Shown: positions 1-9,367, counted from the first letter of the stretch. The stretch: 64,000 bases of DNA from Pseudodesulfovibrio sp. S3 (GCF_004025585.1 NZ_QTZO01000007.1:108509-172508); one strand, 5' to 3'. Notes: generated by a model from the sequence alone, not told the origin. Made by a program: numbers and translations.

Positions 1-33
1 TCGGAACGGGCGTCTTTTTAGGATTGAGGCAGT

Positions 34-1299
34 CTAGTCGTCGAAGTCGCCCTTGGGGCCCTTGTCGGTGTCGATGGCCGCGGCCTTGGCCTTGATCTTG
101 GCTTCGGTCCAGTCGGCAGGGTCTTCGAACCGTTCGGCCTTGAGGCCGAGGTCGTAGGAACCGGCTTCGAGGATGATGTCGCAGGCGATGGGCGCGGTGT
201 CCTTGGCGTTGAACACGTTGACCAGAAGGTCGTAGACAAAGTCTTCGACGCCCTTGGACATGCGTTCGCGGACGGCTTGGCTCTGGCCCTGCCAACGGCG
301 CTCGAAAATGAGGTTGAGCTTTTTGTAGTCGCCTCCGGAGAAACCCTTGTCGTCGGCGTAGGCGACCATCTCGTCCCAGAGTGCGTCTTCAACGCCCTTG
401 CCGGGAACCTTGGCAAATCGGTCGCCGTCCATGATGGCGTTGCCGAAGTCGTTGACCTTGACTCCCCAGCTGATCATTTGCAGGGCAGTGGCCACGTTGG
501 CCTTGGTGGTGGCGGTCCGGGCCGCGATCTCGCGCAGGCGCTGGGAGTCGTTGCCCGAGGTGCCGTGCTGTGCGCCCGAGGTTCCGTAAGGCTTCAGGGT
601 CTTGTGGATTTCTGCGGTCAAATCCACCTGGATGCCTTCGCCGGAGGCCTCGATGCCGTGGGTGGTGCCGTTGTTCAGGGCGATCCAGTCAGGGCACAGG
701 CCGTGGGCGTTGAGGCCTTGGCACAGGTACTTCGCCTCCACAGGACTGGACAGGCCGAACGCACCCTTGATCTCGCCGATTTCGGTCTCATATCCGGCCC
801 AGGCAGGTATGCTGGGGGAGACCTCGATATTGGCCAGCAGGTTGAGGTCGTCGGTCATGTGCGAGGCGTCGAGGGCGATGGAAGTGATGCCTGCGTCGAA
901 CAGGGAGGGGATTTCCGCCTTGGCCACGGCCACGTCATCCCATTTCTTCATGAAGTAGTGGTCGGCGTGTACGGCAACCGGGATGGTAATCCCCAGCTTG
1001 TTGCACAGGTAGTCTACCCGGCGGGCGATGTTCCACAATGTGGTCGGGCAGTACGTGGCTTCCGATCGGGCGATCTCGATGATGATGGCGGCATTGGCAC
1101 GCTGGGCAGCCTTGAGCGCCCCTTCGATGATGAAAATGTTGCGACCGTTGGCTGCGATGGTCATGGCCTGTCCCTTGGCGGTCATGGCCCGGTCGATGAC
1201 CTTGCCGCTGACGATCAGTGCCTGGGAATTGGGAAAGTTTTGCATAACGTTCGGCGGCCGACCGACTGCGAGCGCTTTTTTGAATGTATCGTGGGACAT
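34..1299 (-). CDS. Class II fructose-bisphosphate aldolase family protein
   Basis: A 421-residue protein of the zinc-dependent class II aldolase family, which reversibly cleaves fructose-1,6-bisphosphate or a related ketose phosphate in the cytoplasm. Visible family signatures are the metal-site segment VHADHYF (about residue 110), the DASHMTDDLN segment (about 144), a GTTHG His motif and GTSGAQHGTSG, which fits the phosphate/metal-binding loops. It is longer than E. coli FbaA (about 360) and resembles the long form seen in Desulfovibrio-type genomes. The start is supported by an AGGAGG ribosome site just upstream (near 1308-1315). It appears monocistronic. The exact substrate (fructose versus tagatose bisphosphate) cannot be fixed from sequence. 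Confidence 0.88.
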   Translation of the reverse strand: MSHDTFKKALAVGRPPNVMQNFPNSQALIVSGKVIDRAMTAKGQAMTIAANGRNIFIIEGALKAAQRANAAIIIEIARSEATYCPTTLWNIARRVDYLCNKLGITIPVAVHADHYFMKKWDDVAVAKAEIPSLFDAGITSIALDASHMTDDLNLLANIEVSPSIPAWAGYETEIGEIKGAFGLSSPVEAKYLCQGLNAHGLCPDWIALNNGTTHGIEASGEGIQVDLTAEIHKTLKPYGTSGAQHGTSGNDSQRLREIAARTATTKANVATALQMISWGVKVNDFGNAIMDGDRFAKVPGKGVEDALWDEMVAYADDKGFSGGDYKKLNLIFERRWQGQSQAVRERMSKGVEDFVYDLLVNVFNAKDTAPIACDIILEAGSYDLGLKAERFEDPADWTEAKIKAKAAAIDTDKGPKGDFDD

Positions 1300-1406
1300 A
1301 CCCTTCCTCCTTGGAGCGTTTAGGTGCTTTGAATAGTAGAAACCAATCGAATTGCAAAGTCAAAATGAAACGTGAGATTGCATTGAGTCGACGGACAAGC
1401 GTCAAC

Positions 1407-1436
1407 GCCCGGCGCATGGCATGCCATGCGCCGGGC
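1407..1436. terminator. Perfect 30-bp palindrome, probable hairpin terminator
   Basis: Positions 1407-1436 form a perfect inverted repeat of two 15-base arms (GCCCGGCGCATGGCA and its complement). It lies just past the stop of the CII-like gene at 1464 and upstream of the aldolase gene. No T tract follows on either strand, so it may be a stabilising 3' hairpin or a weak terminator rather than a classical intrinsic terminator. Confidence 0.5.
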
Positions 1437-1463
1437 TGTTTGGCAGGAGATGGGATTTTGTGA

Positions 1464-1772
1464 CTACATGGTCGCTTCCCGCTCCGTCATTGGTTTGGCC
1501 GTTTCTCTGCGTCTGATCGACTTCACGCCGTCCAGTGGCATGAGCGTGTATCCGAGTTCGCGGGCCATGAATTCGAGGATGGCGACGTTGTGCGTCACCT
1601 TGACGATCTCGAACATGGTTTCGGCGCCGAGTTTGGCGTGCGAATCGAACGGATTGAGCTCACGAAGCAGTGTCGAATACGGCTTCTTGATCACTCGGGA
1701 AACTTCCTTGGCCGGGATGCGTCCCTCCAGGACAACGTCCTGCATTTTCTTGGTCAGATTCTTCTCGAACAT
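1464..1772 (-). CDS. Phage CII-like (CP76-type) DNA-binding protein, copy 1
   Basis: A 102-residue protein starting MFEKNLTKK. It resembles the phage regulatory protein CII/CP76 family: an N-terminal helical segment with a helix-turn-helix-like core (KPYSTLLRELNPFD) followed by KLGAETMFEIVKVTH. The ATG at 1772 is preferred over one 15 bases upstream because a GGGGGG ribosome site ends six bases before it. A paralog lies at 8764-9012 with the same MFEKN start and the same central motif, so this is a small family of chromosomal regulators rather than a prophage remnant; no other phage genes are nearby. The target is unknown. Confidence 0.7.
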   Translation of the reverse strand: MFEKNLTKKMQDVVLEGRIPAKEVSRVIKKPYSTLLRELNPFDSHAKLGAETMFEIVKVTHNVAILEFMARELGYTLMPLDGVKSIRRRETAKPMTEREATM

Positions 1773-1989
1773 GTTTACCCCCCACATGTTGGATATTCTG
1801 CCATGTAAATCGAAGTTACTCCCTTTTTTAATTTAGCGTCAATGAAAATTGAAAGACAGCCAAAAAAACTTCATAGTCGTTGGCGACGTGAGCGAATAAT
1901 ATCAAAGAAAACAGCCAACTGTGGTCATTGTGAAAAGCAATGACGAATCGCACCTGATTATGCCTCACAAGGCCGCATACCCGGTTATG
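1773..1989. other. Intergenic region without a visible gene
   Basis: About 215 AT-rich bases between the CII-like gene and the 3' end of the SpoIIE phosphatase gene. It should contain the promoter of the CII-like gene. I see no convincing ORF or strong hairpin here. Confidence 0.5.
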
Positions 1990-3921
1990 TCATTTCTTGC
2001 ATGACCCCATGAACTGCATGGCGAGCATGGTAATGTCGTCCGACGGTTCTGCTCCCCGGGTAAAGGTCTTGATGGATTTGCCTATCTCCTTGACCAGCTT
2101 GGGGGCAAAGGGCTCTTCCATCCCGGTCAGCAATTTCATGAGCCGATCCTCGGAATAGAGGGTCTTGTCCGGGTCCATGGCTTCGGTGACGCCGTCCGTG
2201 TAAATGAAGATGATGTCACCGGGATTCATGGTCATGGTCTTTGTGGAATATTCCATGGAGTCCATGATGCCGGCCACGGGTTCTCCGAACGGGGGAATCC
2301 ATTCAGGGGTGCCGCCGCAGGGCATGTAGATGGGCGGGTTGTGGCCCGCATTGGCATAGCGGGTCTCGCCGGTCTCGATGTCGATGATGGCCAGGAACAG
2401 GGTGACGAACATGCAGGACTCGTTGTCTTCGGACAGGTCGCCATTTACCTTGGTCAGTATCTCGCCAGGATCAAGCCCTTTTTCGGACACGACCTTGAGC
2501 AGGGTCTTGGTCACGGCCATGAAAAAGGCCGCGGGTACGCCCTTGCCGGATACGTCGCCCACCAGAAAACAGAAGTGGGTGTCGTCCACGAAAAAGAAGT
2601 CATAGAGGTCGCCGCCCACTTCCTTGGCCGGTTCGATGGAGGCAAAGACTTCGAATTCCTTGCGGTCCGGGAAAGCCGGGAACAGTTTGGGCAGGATGCC
2701 CATCTGAATCTCGCTGGCGATGCGCAGTTCCGACTCGATGCGTTCCTTGGCCGAGGTGGTGGCGGTGAGATCCCTGATGAAGTCCTTGAGGGACGTTTTC
2801 ATGTGCCGGAATGATTCGGCCAGGTCGCCCACCTCGTCATTGGCTTTGATGTCCGGCAGCATGAGATCCAGGTTGCCGGACGCGATTTCCCGGGCTGCAC
2901 CGGACAGTTCGCGCAGGGGGTGTGTGATGCGCCGGGCTATGCCTATGGTGACCAGGACCAGGATGACAAAGCCCATGACCCCGATGATGGTCATGACTTT
3001 TGAAAGCCGGTACACATCGGCCAGCATCTCCTCCTTGGGGAAGATGATGCCCAGTGACCAGCCGCCATGCTTGAGCCCCGCGCTGAAGAGAAAGCTGTCC
3101 CTGCCGTCGATGTCGTCCACTGAGACAAAATTGGATTCCCCTTTGAGCATGGATTGGCCCAGTTTTCTGAGTCTTTCGGAGCCAAGCTCCTCAGCCAGGG
3201 AGAACATGGTCTGGTTCATGACCAGTCTCCGGTCGGGGTGGGTGATGAACGTGCCGTGGCGAGAGAGCATGAAGGCGTACCCGGTTTCGTAGAGGCGGAT
3301 GCTGCGCACCATCTCCTGCAGCCAGTTCAGGGAGATGTCTGCCGTCACGACCCCGGCGAACACGGTTTTGTTTTCCACGGTCCGATAGAATGGGACCGAG
3401 TAGGTCGCCATGAGCACGCCGCCGCCCCCCTCGTCGAAGTATGGCTCGGTCCACACAGGCCGTCCCAGTTCCTTGGGGAGCTGGTACCAGTCCATGTAGA
3501 AGTACCGATAGCCGGGGTCACCGAGCATGGTGTAGCCGAGACGCCCGCCGGTGCGGAAGTAGTAGGGGGCGAAATAGAGTTTGTTCGGTTGAAGAAAATA
3601 GGGTTCGAAGGCGATGGCCATGCCGTAGATGTCGGGATTGTTGGCCAGCACTCGCCGGTTCAGTTCGATGATTTCCTCTTTGGACAGGGAGGCGTCTTCC
3701 AGGGAAAAGGCGATATTCTCCGCAACCTTCTGAGCGCTGGAGAGCACGGAATCGATGCGCACTACGGTTTCGTTGGCCAACATGCGCGAGTTGTCCTCGG
3801 CCTGGCGCAGGATGATGTCGCGCGAATAGGTGTAGTTGTAGACGACAATGGCGGCCACGATGATGAAGGCGCAGGACAGGATGAAGAAGGTCAGTTTGAA
3901 GGCGATGGGATACCGTTTCAT
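1990..3921 (-). CDS. Cache-HAMP-SpoIIE (PP2C) sensor phosphatase
   Basis: A 643-residue membrane receptor with a serine/threonine phosphatase output. Order: TM helix (about 9-30), periplasmic double-Cache-like domain (about 35-305, with GYRYFYMDWYQLPK and the AGVVTADISLNWLQ segment typical of dCache), second TM (about 310-330), HAMP (about 332-385), coiled coil, then a SpoIIE/RsbU-type PP2C domain (about 400-640) with metal-binding motifs KEVGGDLYDFF, GDVSGKGVPAA and YTDGVTEA. Such proteins usually control an anti-sigma/anti-anti-sigma switch, but no such partner is encoded nearby. Its start overlaps the stop of the upstream binding-protein gene (TAATG), so the two are translationally coupled. 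It is the last gene of the operon that begins at 8590. Confidence 0.9.
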   Translation of the reverse strand: MKRYPIAFKLTFFILSCAFIIVAAIVVYNYTYSRDIILRQAEDNSRMLANETVVRIDSVLSSAQKVAENIAFSLEDASLSKEEIIELNRRVLANNPDIYGMAIAFEPYFLQPNKLYFAPYYFRTGGRLGYTMLGDPGYRYFYMDWYQLPKELGRPVWTEPYFDEGGGGVLMATYSVPFYRTVENKTVFAGVVTADISLNWLQEMVRSIRLYETGYAFMLSRHGTFITHPDRRLVMNQTMFSLAEELGSERLRKLGQSMLKGESNFVSVDDIDGRDSFLFSAGLKHGGWSLGIIFPKEEMLADVYRLSKVMTIIGVMGFVILVLVTIGIARRITHPLRELSGAAREIASGNLDLMLPDIKANDEVGDLAESFRHMKTSLKDFIRDLTATTSAKERIESELRIASEIQMGILPKLFPAFPDRKEFEVFASIEPAKEVGGDLYDFFFVDDTHFCFLVGDVSGKGVPAAFFMAVTKTLLKVVSEKGLDPGEILTKVNGDLSEDNESCMFVTLFLAIIDIETGETRYANAGHNPPIYMPCGGTPEWIPPFGEPVAGIMDSMEYSTKTMTMNPGDIIFIYTDGVTEAMDPDKTLYSEDRLMKLLTGMEEPFAPKLVKEIGKSIKTFTRGAEPSDDITMLAMQFMGSCKK

Positions 3922-4892
3922 TATTCCATCCCCCTGTAGAAATCGGCATAGTCCACGGGGGTGTCCATGAACTCGGTATTCAGAAGTACCTGCTGGACCC
4001 GTTCGAAGTCGTCTTTACGCAGGACGCCCATGGTGGCGTTCTCGTCGGACATGATGATGTCCTCCATCCTCTTGAGCATCCAGCGTTGGTGCACCCTGTT
4101 CACCGAAACCTTGGCTTCCCGCATGCGGTGCAGGACGATATCCAGGGCTTCTTCCGTGTGGGCAAAGGCGTATTGCCAACCGCGGATGGTGGCCCGGACC
4201 AGTTTGAGGCACAGCTCTTTTCGTTCGGTGGCGGTTTTTTCCAGGCAGTAGATGCCGTCTTCCGGGAAATTGAGACCGGCTTCGTTGAAAAACAGGGGGT
4301 GCAGATCGGATTCGTCCAGACCGTAGGTCAGCAGGGTGTGGTATTCGTTGTACCACATGCCCGAGGCCGCCTGCACGCCGCCGCGCATGAACAGATCCAG
4401 GGAGTTTGACTGCGGAACCACCGTGACCCTGATATCGTTTTGCCGGAACAGGGCGATGGCCTGGATTTGAAATTCGTTGGCCCAAAGTCCGACCTTTTTC
4501 CCGTCCAGATCTTTGAAAGAATTGATCTTCGCGGACTTCTTGGTGATCAGCATCAGGGCCGAACGTTGCACGAATTGCCCGATGTTGACGATGGGCATCG
4601 TTTCCCGCCGTTTGAGTCCCGTGGACAGGAACAGGGTGGCAAAATCAGCTTTGCCCGTATCCAGGTAGTCGCTGGCCAGGACGTCGGGGCCGCCGGAAAG
4701 GATGGTAAGGTCAATGCCCTCCTCCTCGTAAAAGCCTTTGTCCTTGGCCACGAAAAATCCTGCGAATTGGGCCTGGGGCAGCCATTGCAGGATGATGGAG
4801 GCTGGTTCCAGCGCACTGGCGGGTGCTGGCAGCAGGAGCAGCAGCAGCGCGACGGTGCCCAGAAGAGATATCTGTGAATTGGATGTGCGCAT
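3921..4892 (-). CDS. ABC-type THI5/NMT1-like periplasmic binding protein
   Basis: A 323-residue secreted solute-binding protein. An N-terminal signal peptide (about 1-27, ending PASA) precedes an NMT1/THI5-like fold recognisable by SIILQWLPQAQFAGF and AKDKGFYEEEGIDL. This family binds pyrimidine, taurine or sulfonate-type ligands for ABC importers. No permease or ATPase gene is adjacent. Instead it is coupled to the sensor phosphatase downstream and lies eight bases after the rhodanese gene. A role as the ligand-binding part of a signalling module is therefore more likely than bulk import (inference). The ligand is unknown. Confidence 0.85.
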   Translation of the reverse strand: MRTSNSQISLLGTVALLLLLLPAPASALEPASIILQWLPQAQFAGFFVAKDKGFYEEEGIDLTILSGGPDVLASDYLDTGKADFATLFLSTGLKRRETMPIVNIGQFVQRSALMLITKKSAKINSFKDLDGKKVGLWANEFQIQAIALFRQNDIRVTVVPQSNSLDLFMRGGVQAASGMWYNEYHTLLTYGLDESDLHPLFFNEAGLNFPEDGIYCLEKTATERKELCLKLVRATIRGWQYAFAHTEEALDIVLHRMREAKVSVNRVHQRWMLKRMEDIIMSDENATMGVLRKDDFERVQQVLLNTEFMDTPVDYADFYRGME

Positions 4893-4900
4893 GGTTGTGC

Positions 4901-6061
4901 CTATTTCAGTATGGAGGTTTCGAATTCATGGACTTTCTCTTCCCACAGGGCGCTGTCATTGTCGCCCTTCCAGGCCAGGCGCGGGTCCACCTGGACAATG
5001 AGCATTCCCTGTATGACCGAGTGCGTGGCGTAGCCGAAGGAGGTCAGTTTCTTCATGGAACTGAGGAGCAGGGAATCGTTGATGCCCGTTTCCAGGCTTA
5101 ATCGTTCCATGTCGATGACCACATAGTTGTTGAATTTGATGTTGGCCAGCAGGTAGCTGATCACCTTGCGGTCGGAATTGTTCAGCCTCTGGTCGGCGGT
5201 GAGTTTGAGGAGCATTGCCTGGCTGCTGACCACGGACCGGTCGGATTCTATGACCGGCTTGAGTTTGGATGCGCTGTCGGCAATGGATCGGATGCCGCCG
5301 TCCAGAAAGGCGTAGTCGAAATAGTCGAAGGATTCGAGAAAATATTGCAGCCAGCGGACCTGTTTGCCCACCGCATCAAAGAACAGGAGCCGTTTTTCGG
5401 TCCAGATCCGGGAGGTGACCAGTTCAAGGAGCGGGTCCAGGGGGATGTTGCGAATGCCGTCGATTCTCGGGGTCAAATCCCGTTGGAAGGGGTCTCGGAT
5501 GTCGATGACTATGGTGTTTGGTTTCCTGGCTTCGTTTTCGAATTGCTCATACGTCATCATGCGCCGATTCAAGGCTTCCTTGGAGATGACCCGGTCCGCT
5601 CTTGCCGGGGTGGAGCCCATGAGCGTGGCCTTGTCCGGGGCGGCCATGATCCAGTCGAATATGCCGCCGTCATAGACGAAGACGTTTTCGAATCCCATGG
5701 ACAGGGACAACTGGGCTGCCTGGTAGCTCTTGGCGCATGAATGGCCGTTGCAATAGAAAATAAGGGACTGCTCGGACTGCTTGGGGCGAATTTCTTCCAG
5801 CCGCTGGGCAAAATCCTTGCCGGTCAGCGGCAGCAGGATCGCCTTGTTGATGCGGGCCACTTCGTATTCGAAGCGGGACCGGATATCCACGACGATGGTG
5901 CTGTCGTACTCGTTCATCAACCGATCCGTAGTCATGTAGGGGACCTCGGGATAGTAGGGGCGCAGGGGGTAGTCCTCCTGTGCCCGACCGGTTGCGGCCA
6001 GCAGGAGCGAGGCCGCAGTGATGAGCGCGATAAAAAGAGGCTGGGCTTTGGTTGGGATCAT
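4901..6061 (-). CDS. Exported double-rhodanese protein with C-terminal winged-helix-like region
   Basis: A 386-residue protein with a signal peptide ([20 protein letters not shown], then ATGRA) and two rhodanese-like domains. The first (about 40-155) keeps the active-site Cys in FYCNGHSCAKS. The second (about 165-265) has LLFFDAVGKQ at the equivalent place and lacks Cys, so it is probably non-catalytic. The last 110 residues (about 275-386) look like a small helical/winged-helix unit. The ATG at 6061 is chosen because it overlaps the previous gene's stop (ATGA) and gives a proper signal peptide; a start 51 bases upstream is possible. The role is presumably sulfane-sulfur handling or sensing in the periplasm, within the same operon as the sensor genes. 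Confidence 0.8.
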   Translation of the reverse strand: MIPTKAQPLFIALITAASLLLAATGRAQEDYPLRPYYPEVPYMTTDRLMNEYDSTIVVDIRSRFEYEVARINKAILLPLTGKDFAQRLEEIRPKQSEQSLIFYCNGHSCAKSYQAAQLSLSMGFENVFVYDGGIFDWIMAAPDKATLMGSTPARADRVISKEALNRRMMTYEQFENEARKPNTIVIDIRDPFQRDLTPRIDGIRNIPLDPLLELVTSRIWTEKRLLFFDAVGKQVRWLQYFLESFDYFDYAFLDGGIRSIADSASKLKPVIESDRSVVSSQAMLLKLTADQRLNNSDRKVISYLLANIKFNNYVVIDMERLSLETGINDSLLLSSMKKLTSFGYATHSVIQGMLIVQVDPRLAWKGDNDSALWEEKVHEFETSILK

Positions 6062-6576
6062 GCCGTTTCCATTTTTGTGATGATCGTTAGAAGTTGTCCG
6101 AAAAGGATGCACAGTTTGTGTCCTGAACCTTCGAGCCGGTGGCCGTCGTCAAAGATGTGCAGATCGGCCGAGTGCGAACGGGCGAACCGTATCGAATTGT
6201 CCACCGGGACCACATCGTCGGACCAGCCGTGAACAAGTGTGACGTGACGCGGCAGGTTCGTGAAGACATGTATGGCATATCCGGGGAGATAGAAAGCAGG
6301 AGCAAGGAGGAAGAGGCCCGCGACATTCGTTGTTCTGGCGGCAGCGGCGGCCACGTATCCGCCCATGCTCGAACCTGCGAGAATGGTCGGTCTACCGTCT
6401 TTTTCGAGCAGGGCGGTCAGCCGTTCAACCCGCTGGTCGGGGTTTTCCAAATCCTGAAAATCCGGGGCGGTCATGTCCAGGGCCAGACCCTTGGCCGTGG
6501 CTGCCAAGGCAAGGCTTTTGGCCCCCCATGGTTGGCTTAAGGAGCCGTGGCACCATACAAGATTCATATCAGCCAT
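6058..6576 (-). CDS. Small alpha/beta hydrolase (YcfP/YqiA-like)
   Basis: A 172-residue cytoplasmic hydrolase. It shows the oxyanion strand LVWCHGS, nucleophile elbow GSSMGGY (Ser about residue 74), acid-loop region HGWSDDVVP and catalytic-His region DDGHRL, which is a complete Ser-Asp-His set in the usual order. The length fits the YqiA/YcfP esterase group. The start MADMNLV at 6576 has a GGGAGAG ribosome site and overlaps the end of the upstream kinase gene by 8 bases; the next gene overlaps by ATGA. The substrate is unknown; tight coupling in a sensory operon suggests an accessory role in signal metabolism. Confidence 0.75.
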   Translation of the reverse strand: MADMNLVWCHGSLSQPWGAKSLALAATAKGLALDMTAPDFQDLENPDQRVERLTALLEKDGRPTILAGSSMGGYVAAAAARTTNVAGLFLLAPAFYLPGYAIHVFTNLPRHVTLVHGWSDDVVPVDNSIRFARSHSADLHIFDDGHRLEGSGHKLCILFGQLLTIITKMETA

Positions 6577-8590
6577 GCCGCTCTCCCTTGTCCGGTTGGA
6601 TCGCTTGTGCCCCGGTGAGTTGGCGGATGGTGTCGAACAACGCACTTTTCTTGATCGGCTTGGGCAGGTGGAGATCCGCACCTGCTTCCAGGCATCGTTG
6701 GGCATCCTCGTTCAAGGCGTATGCGGTCATGGCCACGATGGGGACAGGGGGCAGCCCGTTGTCCCGCTCCCATTCCCGGATGGCTTTCGTGGCTTCAAAA
6801 CCGTCCATCACAGGCATCTGGATGTCCATGAGGACCAGGTCCCATCCTCCCTGCTTGAAGGCGTCCAGCCCCGCCTGGCCGTTTTCCACCACTGTCATCC
6901 GGCAGGGAGTGGACTTGAGGTAGGTCTCGGTCACGAAGGCGTTATATTTTGAATCCTCCAGCATGAGGATGTTGATCGCCGGGAGAGGCGGTTCATCCCC
7001 CCCGACTGCTGCTCCGGTTTTCACGGGCGACTCGGCTGCCGAGGCCGTCAGGCGGACCGTGAAATGAAAGGTGCTTCCCTTGCCGGGCGTGCTTTCGGCC
7101 CAGATGCGTCCGCCCATCATGTGAACCAGCTCCTTGCTGATGGCCAGTCCGAGGCCGGTCCCGCCGAATTGCCGTGTGGTGGAACTGTCCGCCTGGGTGA
7201 AGGCGTCGAAGATGGAAGCGAGTTTGTCGCTGGAAACGCCGACGCCTGTGTCGGCAATGGAAAAGTGAAGCAGGGTGTCGCTGCCGGAGTCGGGAGTGCG
7301 TTCAACATTCAAGTTTACGGACCCTTGGTCGGTGAACTTGACGGCGTTGCCGAGCAGGTTGATGAGGATCTGCCTGAGGCGGTTGGGGTCACCCTCCAGT
7401 CGGTCCGGGATGTCCGGCGCCAGGGAGCAGGATATATGCAACCCCTTTTGGTCCGCTTTGGTCTGGATGACTCCGCAGGTCTTGTCCAGAACCTCGCTGA
7501 GGAAGAACCAGGTGTTTTCCAGTTCCAGATGACCGGCTTCGATCTTGGACAGGTCCAGGATGTCGTCGAGTATCTCAAGCAGGCTCTCCCCTGCGGTCTT
7601 GAAGACATCGACATATTTGGCCTGGTCATCGGTCAGTTCGGTTTCCCAGAGGATGTCGGCCATGCCCAGAATGGCGTTCATGGGCGTCCTGATTTCATGA
7701 CTCATGCTCGCCAGAAAGCTGCTCTTGGCGAGGTTTGCGACCTCTGCCGCCATTTTTGCGGTGTGGATCTCTCCGAGAGCTTCGTTCAGAGAGGCGTTTT
7801 TGCGTTTGAGTTCTTCGGTTCGGTCCCTGACCCTGCTTTCGAGGAGATTCTGGTGGTTTTGCAGTTTGGTGTTGGCCTCCTGCAAATCGTTGATGAGATG
7901 CCGGACCGATTCCCGCATGTCGTCGATGGTCCTGGCCAGGTTGCCGAGTTCGTTGGGTGCTGAGGTGTCGATGAAGGCGTCCAGGTCGCCATCAGCGATG
8001 GCGGAGGCCGATTCTTCCAAGGTGATCAATGGAACAAGGAAGTGTTTTTTGGTGAATCGGACCGCAGTCATGGTCAGTGCCAGGGTGAGCAGTAGGGCCA
8101 GTGCGACAGTGGCTCCGATGTATATCCCAATTTCCTGAAAATACCCTTCGGTCGAAATAGCCAGATTGAAGGAGCCGATCCAGTCACCGTATTTCCTGAT
8201 TTCCACGGATTTGGTCAGGAATCCGTTGTCATTTTTGAAGTCAGCAAAATTCAGGCCCACATACTGAGGGCGTGTCTTGGAGGCCATGATTTCCCGGCCG
8301 GTGACAACCTGCGCAAAAACCACGGCATCGTCCTGAAGCACGGCGTCAATGAAGTCGCTGGCCGAGGCGTGGTCCACCTGCCAGACGGCGCTCGCCAGGC
8401 TGGTCCGAGCCAAATGGGAGATGTTTTCGGCCCGTTCGGCAAGCTGGACATGCAACCTGTAGGCATTGAAGAGAATGAGGGCGCAGGAGAAACAAGAGAC
8501 AATAACAGTGATGAAAACCAGCTGGATGAATTTGGCTCGTCGGCTCAGGGAGTCTGCCCTGGGGGATTTCATGCTGGATTGATGGGTCAT
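6569..8590 (-). CDS. Membrane hybrid histidine kinase with receiver domain
   Basis: A 673-residue sensor kinase and first gene of the operon running down to 1990. Order: TM1 (about 19-45), periplasmic sensor (about 46-155), TM2 (about 155-178), HAMP (about 180-235), coiled coil, HisKA with [13 protein letters not shown] (phospho-His about 300), HATPase_c with N, G1 (ADTGVGVS) and G2 (GGTGLGLA) boxes, then a C-terminal receiver (about 545-665) with LMLEDSKY, phospho-Asp in [13 protein letters not shown] and a PKPIKK lysine. No HPt or output protein is encoded next to it. A ribosome site AAGGA precedes the start, and an inverted repeat (TTATCCTTA at 8600-8608, TAAGGATAA at 8638-8646) lies in the leader. 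Confidence 0.92.
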   Translation of the reverse strand: MTHQSSMKSPRADSLSRRAKFIQLVFITVIVSCFSCALILFNAYRLHVQLAERAENISHLARTSLASAVWQVDHASASDFIDAVLQDDAVVFAQVVTGREIMASKTRPQYVGLNFADFKNDNGFLTKSVEIRKYGDWIGSFNLAISTEGYFQEIGIYIGATVALALLLTLALTMTAVRFTKKHFLVPLITLEESASAIADGDLDAFIDTSAPNELGNLARTIDDMRESVRHLINDLQEANTKLQNHQNLLESRVRDRTEELKRKNASLNEALGEIHTAKMAAEVANLAKSSFLASMSHEIRTPMNAILGMADILWETELTDDQAKYVDVFKTAGESLLEILDDILDLSKIEAGHLELENTWFFLSEVLDKTCGVIQTKADQKGLHISCSLAPDIPDRLEGDPNRLRQILINLLGNAVKFTDQGSVNLNVERTPDSGSDTLLHFSIADTGVGVSSDKLASIFDAFTQADSSTTRQFGGTGLGLAISKELVHMMGGRIWAESTPGKGSTFHFTVRLTASAAESPVKTGAAVGGDEPPLPAINILMLEDSKYNAFVTETYLKSTPCRMTVVENGQAGLDAFKQGGWDLVLMDIQMPVMDGFEATKAIREWERDNGLPPVPIVAMTAYALNEDAQRCLEAGADLHLPKPIKKSALFDTIRQLTGAQAIQPDKGERHG

Positions 8591-8713
8591 TGCCGATTGT
8601 TATCCTTATTTATTGGCTCTTTATAAACCTATTCTGTTAAGGATAATTTGGCAAGAAGTCTGGATGCTTTCTTGTTCAGACATTCTCCTGAGTGCGGCGC
8701 GGATTCAGCAGGC

Positions 8714-8743
8714 AAAAAAAAAGGCCGGGCGTGCTGCCCGGCC
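8714..8743 (-). terminator. Rho-independent terminator of the second CII-like gene
   Basis: On the minus strand an 8-bp GC stem (GGCCGGGC with complement, 8723-8743, 5-base loop) is followed by nine T residues (8714-8722). It sits about 20 bases after the stop of the gene ending at 8764. Confidence 0.9.
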
Positions 8744-8763
8744 ATGGAAAATCAAAGGTCTGT

Positions 8764-9012
8764 TCAAGCGTTTCCGGTGTCCAGGGAGAAACCCATTTCG
8801 GATGCCATGTACTGCAACGGACGGATATCATGGGTCACTTTCATGATTTCCAGGAGTGTTTCGGCTCCCAGTTTGGCGCTGATGTCGAAGGGATTGATTT
8901 CGCGCATCAGAGTCGAATAGGGCTTGTTGATTTTCTGGGCCACGATCTTGGCCTGGATGCCACTGTCGAGAATGCAGTCCTGTACAACTTTGGTCACGTT
9001 CTTTTCAAACAT
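8764..9012 (-). CDS. Phage CII-like (CP76-type) DNA-binding protein, copy 2
   Basis: An 82-residue protein starting MFEKNVTKVV, paralogous to the gene at 1464-1772; both share KPYSTL-REINPFD-KLGAET-EI-KVTHD. The ATG at 9012 is preferred over one 66 bases upstream because of the GGGAGGGC ribosome site directly before it. It is probably a dimeric helix-turn-helix regulator of unknown target. It ends at a clear intrinsic terminator and is preceded by a cluster of TGTCGCA repeats (9166-9234) that may be its own or another regulator's binding site. Confidence 0.7.
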   Translation of the reverse strand: MFEKNVTKVVQDCILDSGIQAKIVAQKINKPYSTLMREINPFDISAKLGAETLLEIMKVTHDIRPLQYMASEMGFSLDTGNA

Positions 9013-9165
9013 TTTGCCCTCCCACAGAGTATGGTTTGAGAAATCCAGTACACGGCTGTTGTAAGATAGATAAAGCAATGGTTATGCCATTGAGTCTTTA
9101 TTCTGATTATATTAAGCAATGCTAGGAGTTATAAAGGGGTGAGTCTCTGGCAGGAAAAGGGTGAG

Positions 9166-9234
9166 TGTCGCACTGTTGTCGCATATTGCTGTCGCATCTG
9201 CGACACAAGTGCAGCACATGTTGCTTTTGCGACA
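9166..9234. promoter_or_regulatory. Cluster of five TGTCGCA heptamers
   Basis: TGTCGCA occurs at 9166-9172, 9177-9183 and 9190-9196, and inverted as TGCGACA at 9199-9205 and 9228-9234. The third and fourth copies form TGTCGCATCTGCGACA, a perfect 7-bp-arm palindrome. The cluster lies about 155 bases upstream of the CII-like gene and just downstream of the terminator of the 40-residue gene. It is a likely multi-site operator; the regulator is not identified. Confidence 0.55.
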
Positions 9235-9236
9235 GT

Positions 9237-9266
9237 AAAAAAAAGGGGAGCCGCTGAGCGGCTCCC
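9237..9266 (-). terminator. Rho-independent terminator of the 40-residue gene
   Basis: On the minus strand GGGAGCCGCT and its complement form a 10-bp hairpin (9246-9266) followed by eight T residues (9237-9244). It lies about 100 bases past the stop of the small gene at 9368-9490. Confidence 0.85.
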
Positions 9267-9367
9267 TGTGTCCCGGCGTACCGGGGTGTCCAAAACGTAT
9301 CTGTCAGGCTGTCAGGTGTGGGTTGCGGTCCAATCTGTGCGCCTTCGGAGGTGTGATCCGTTTGGGA

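Noticed and set aside
1464..9012. Prophage, on the basis of two CII-like proteins
   Set aside because: No integrase, capsid, tail or lysis genes are present in the window; the genes look like chromosomal regulators.
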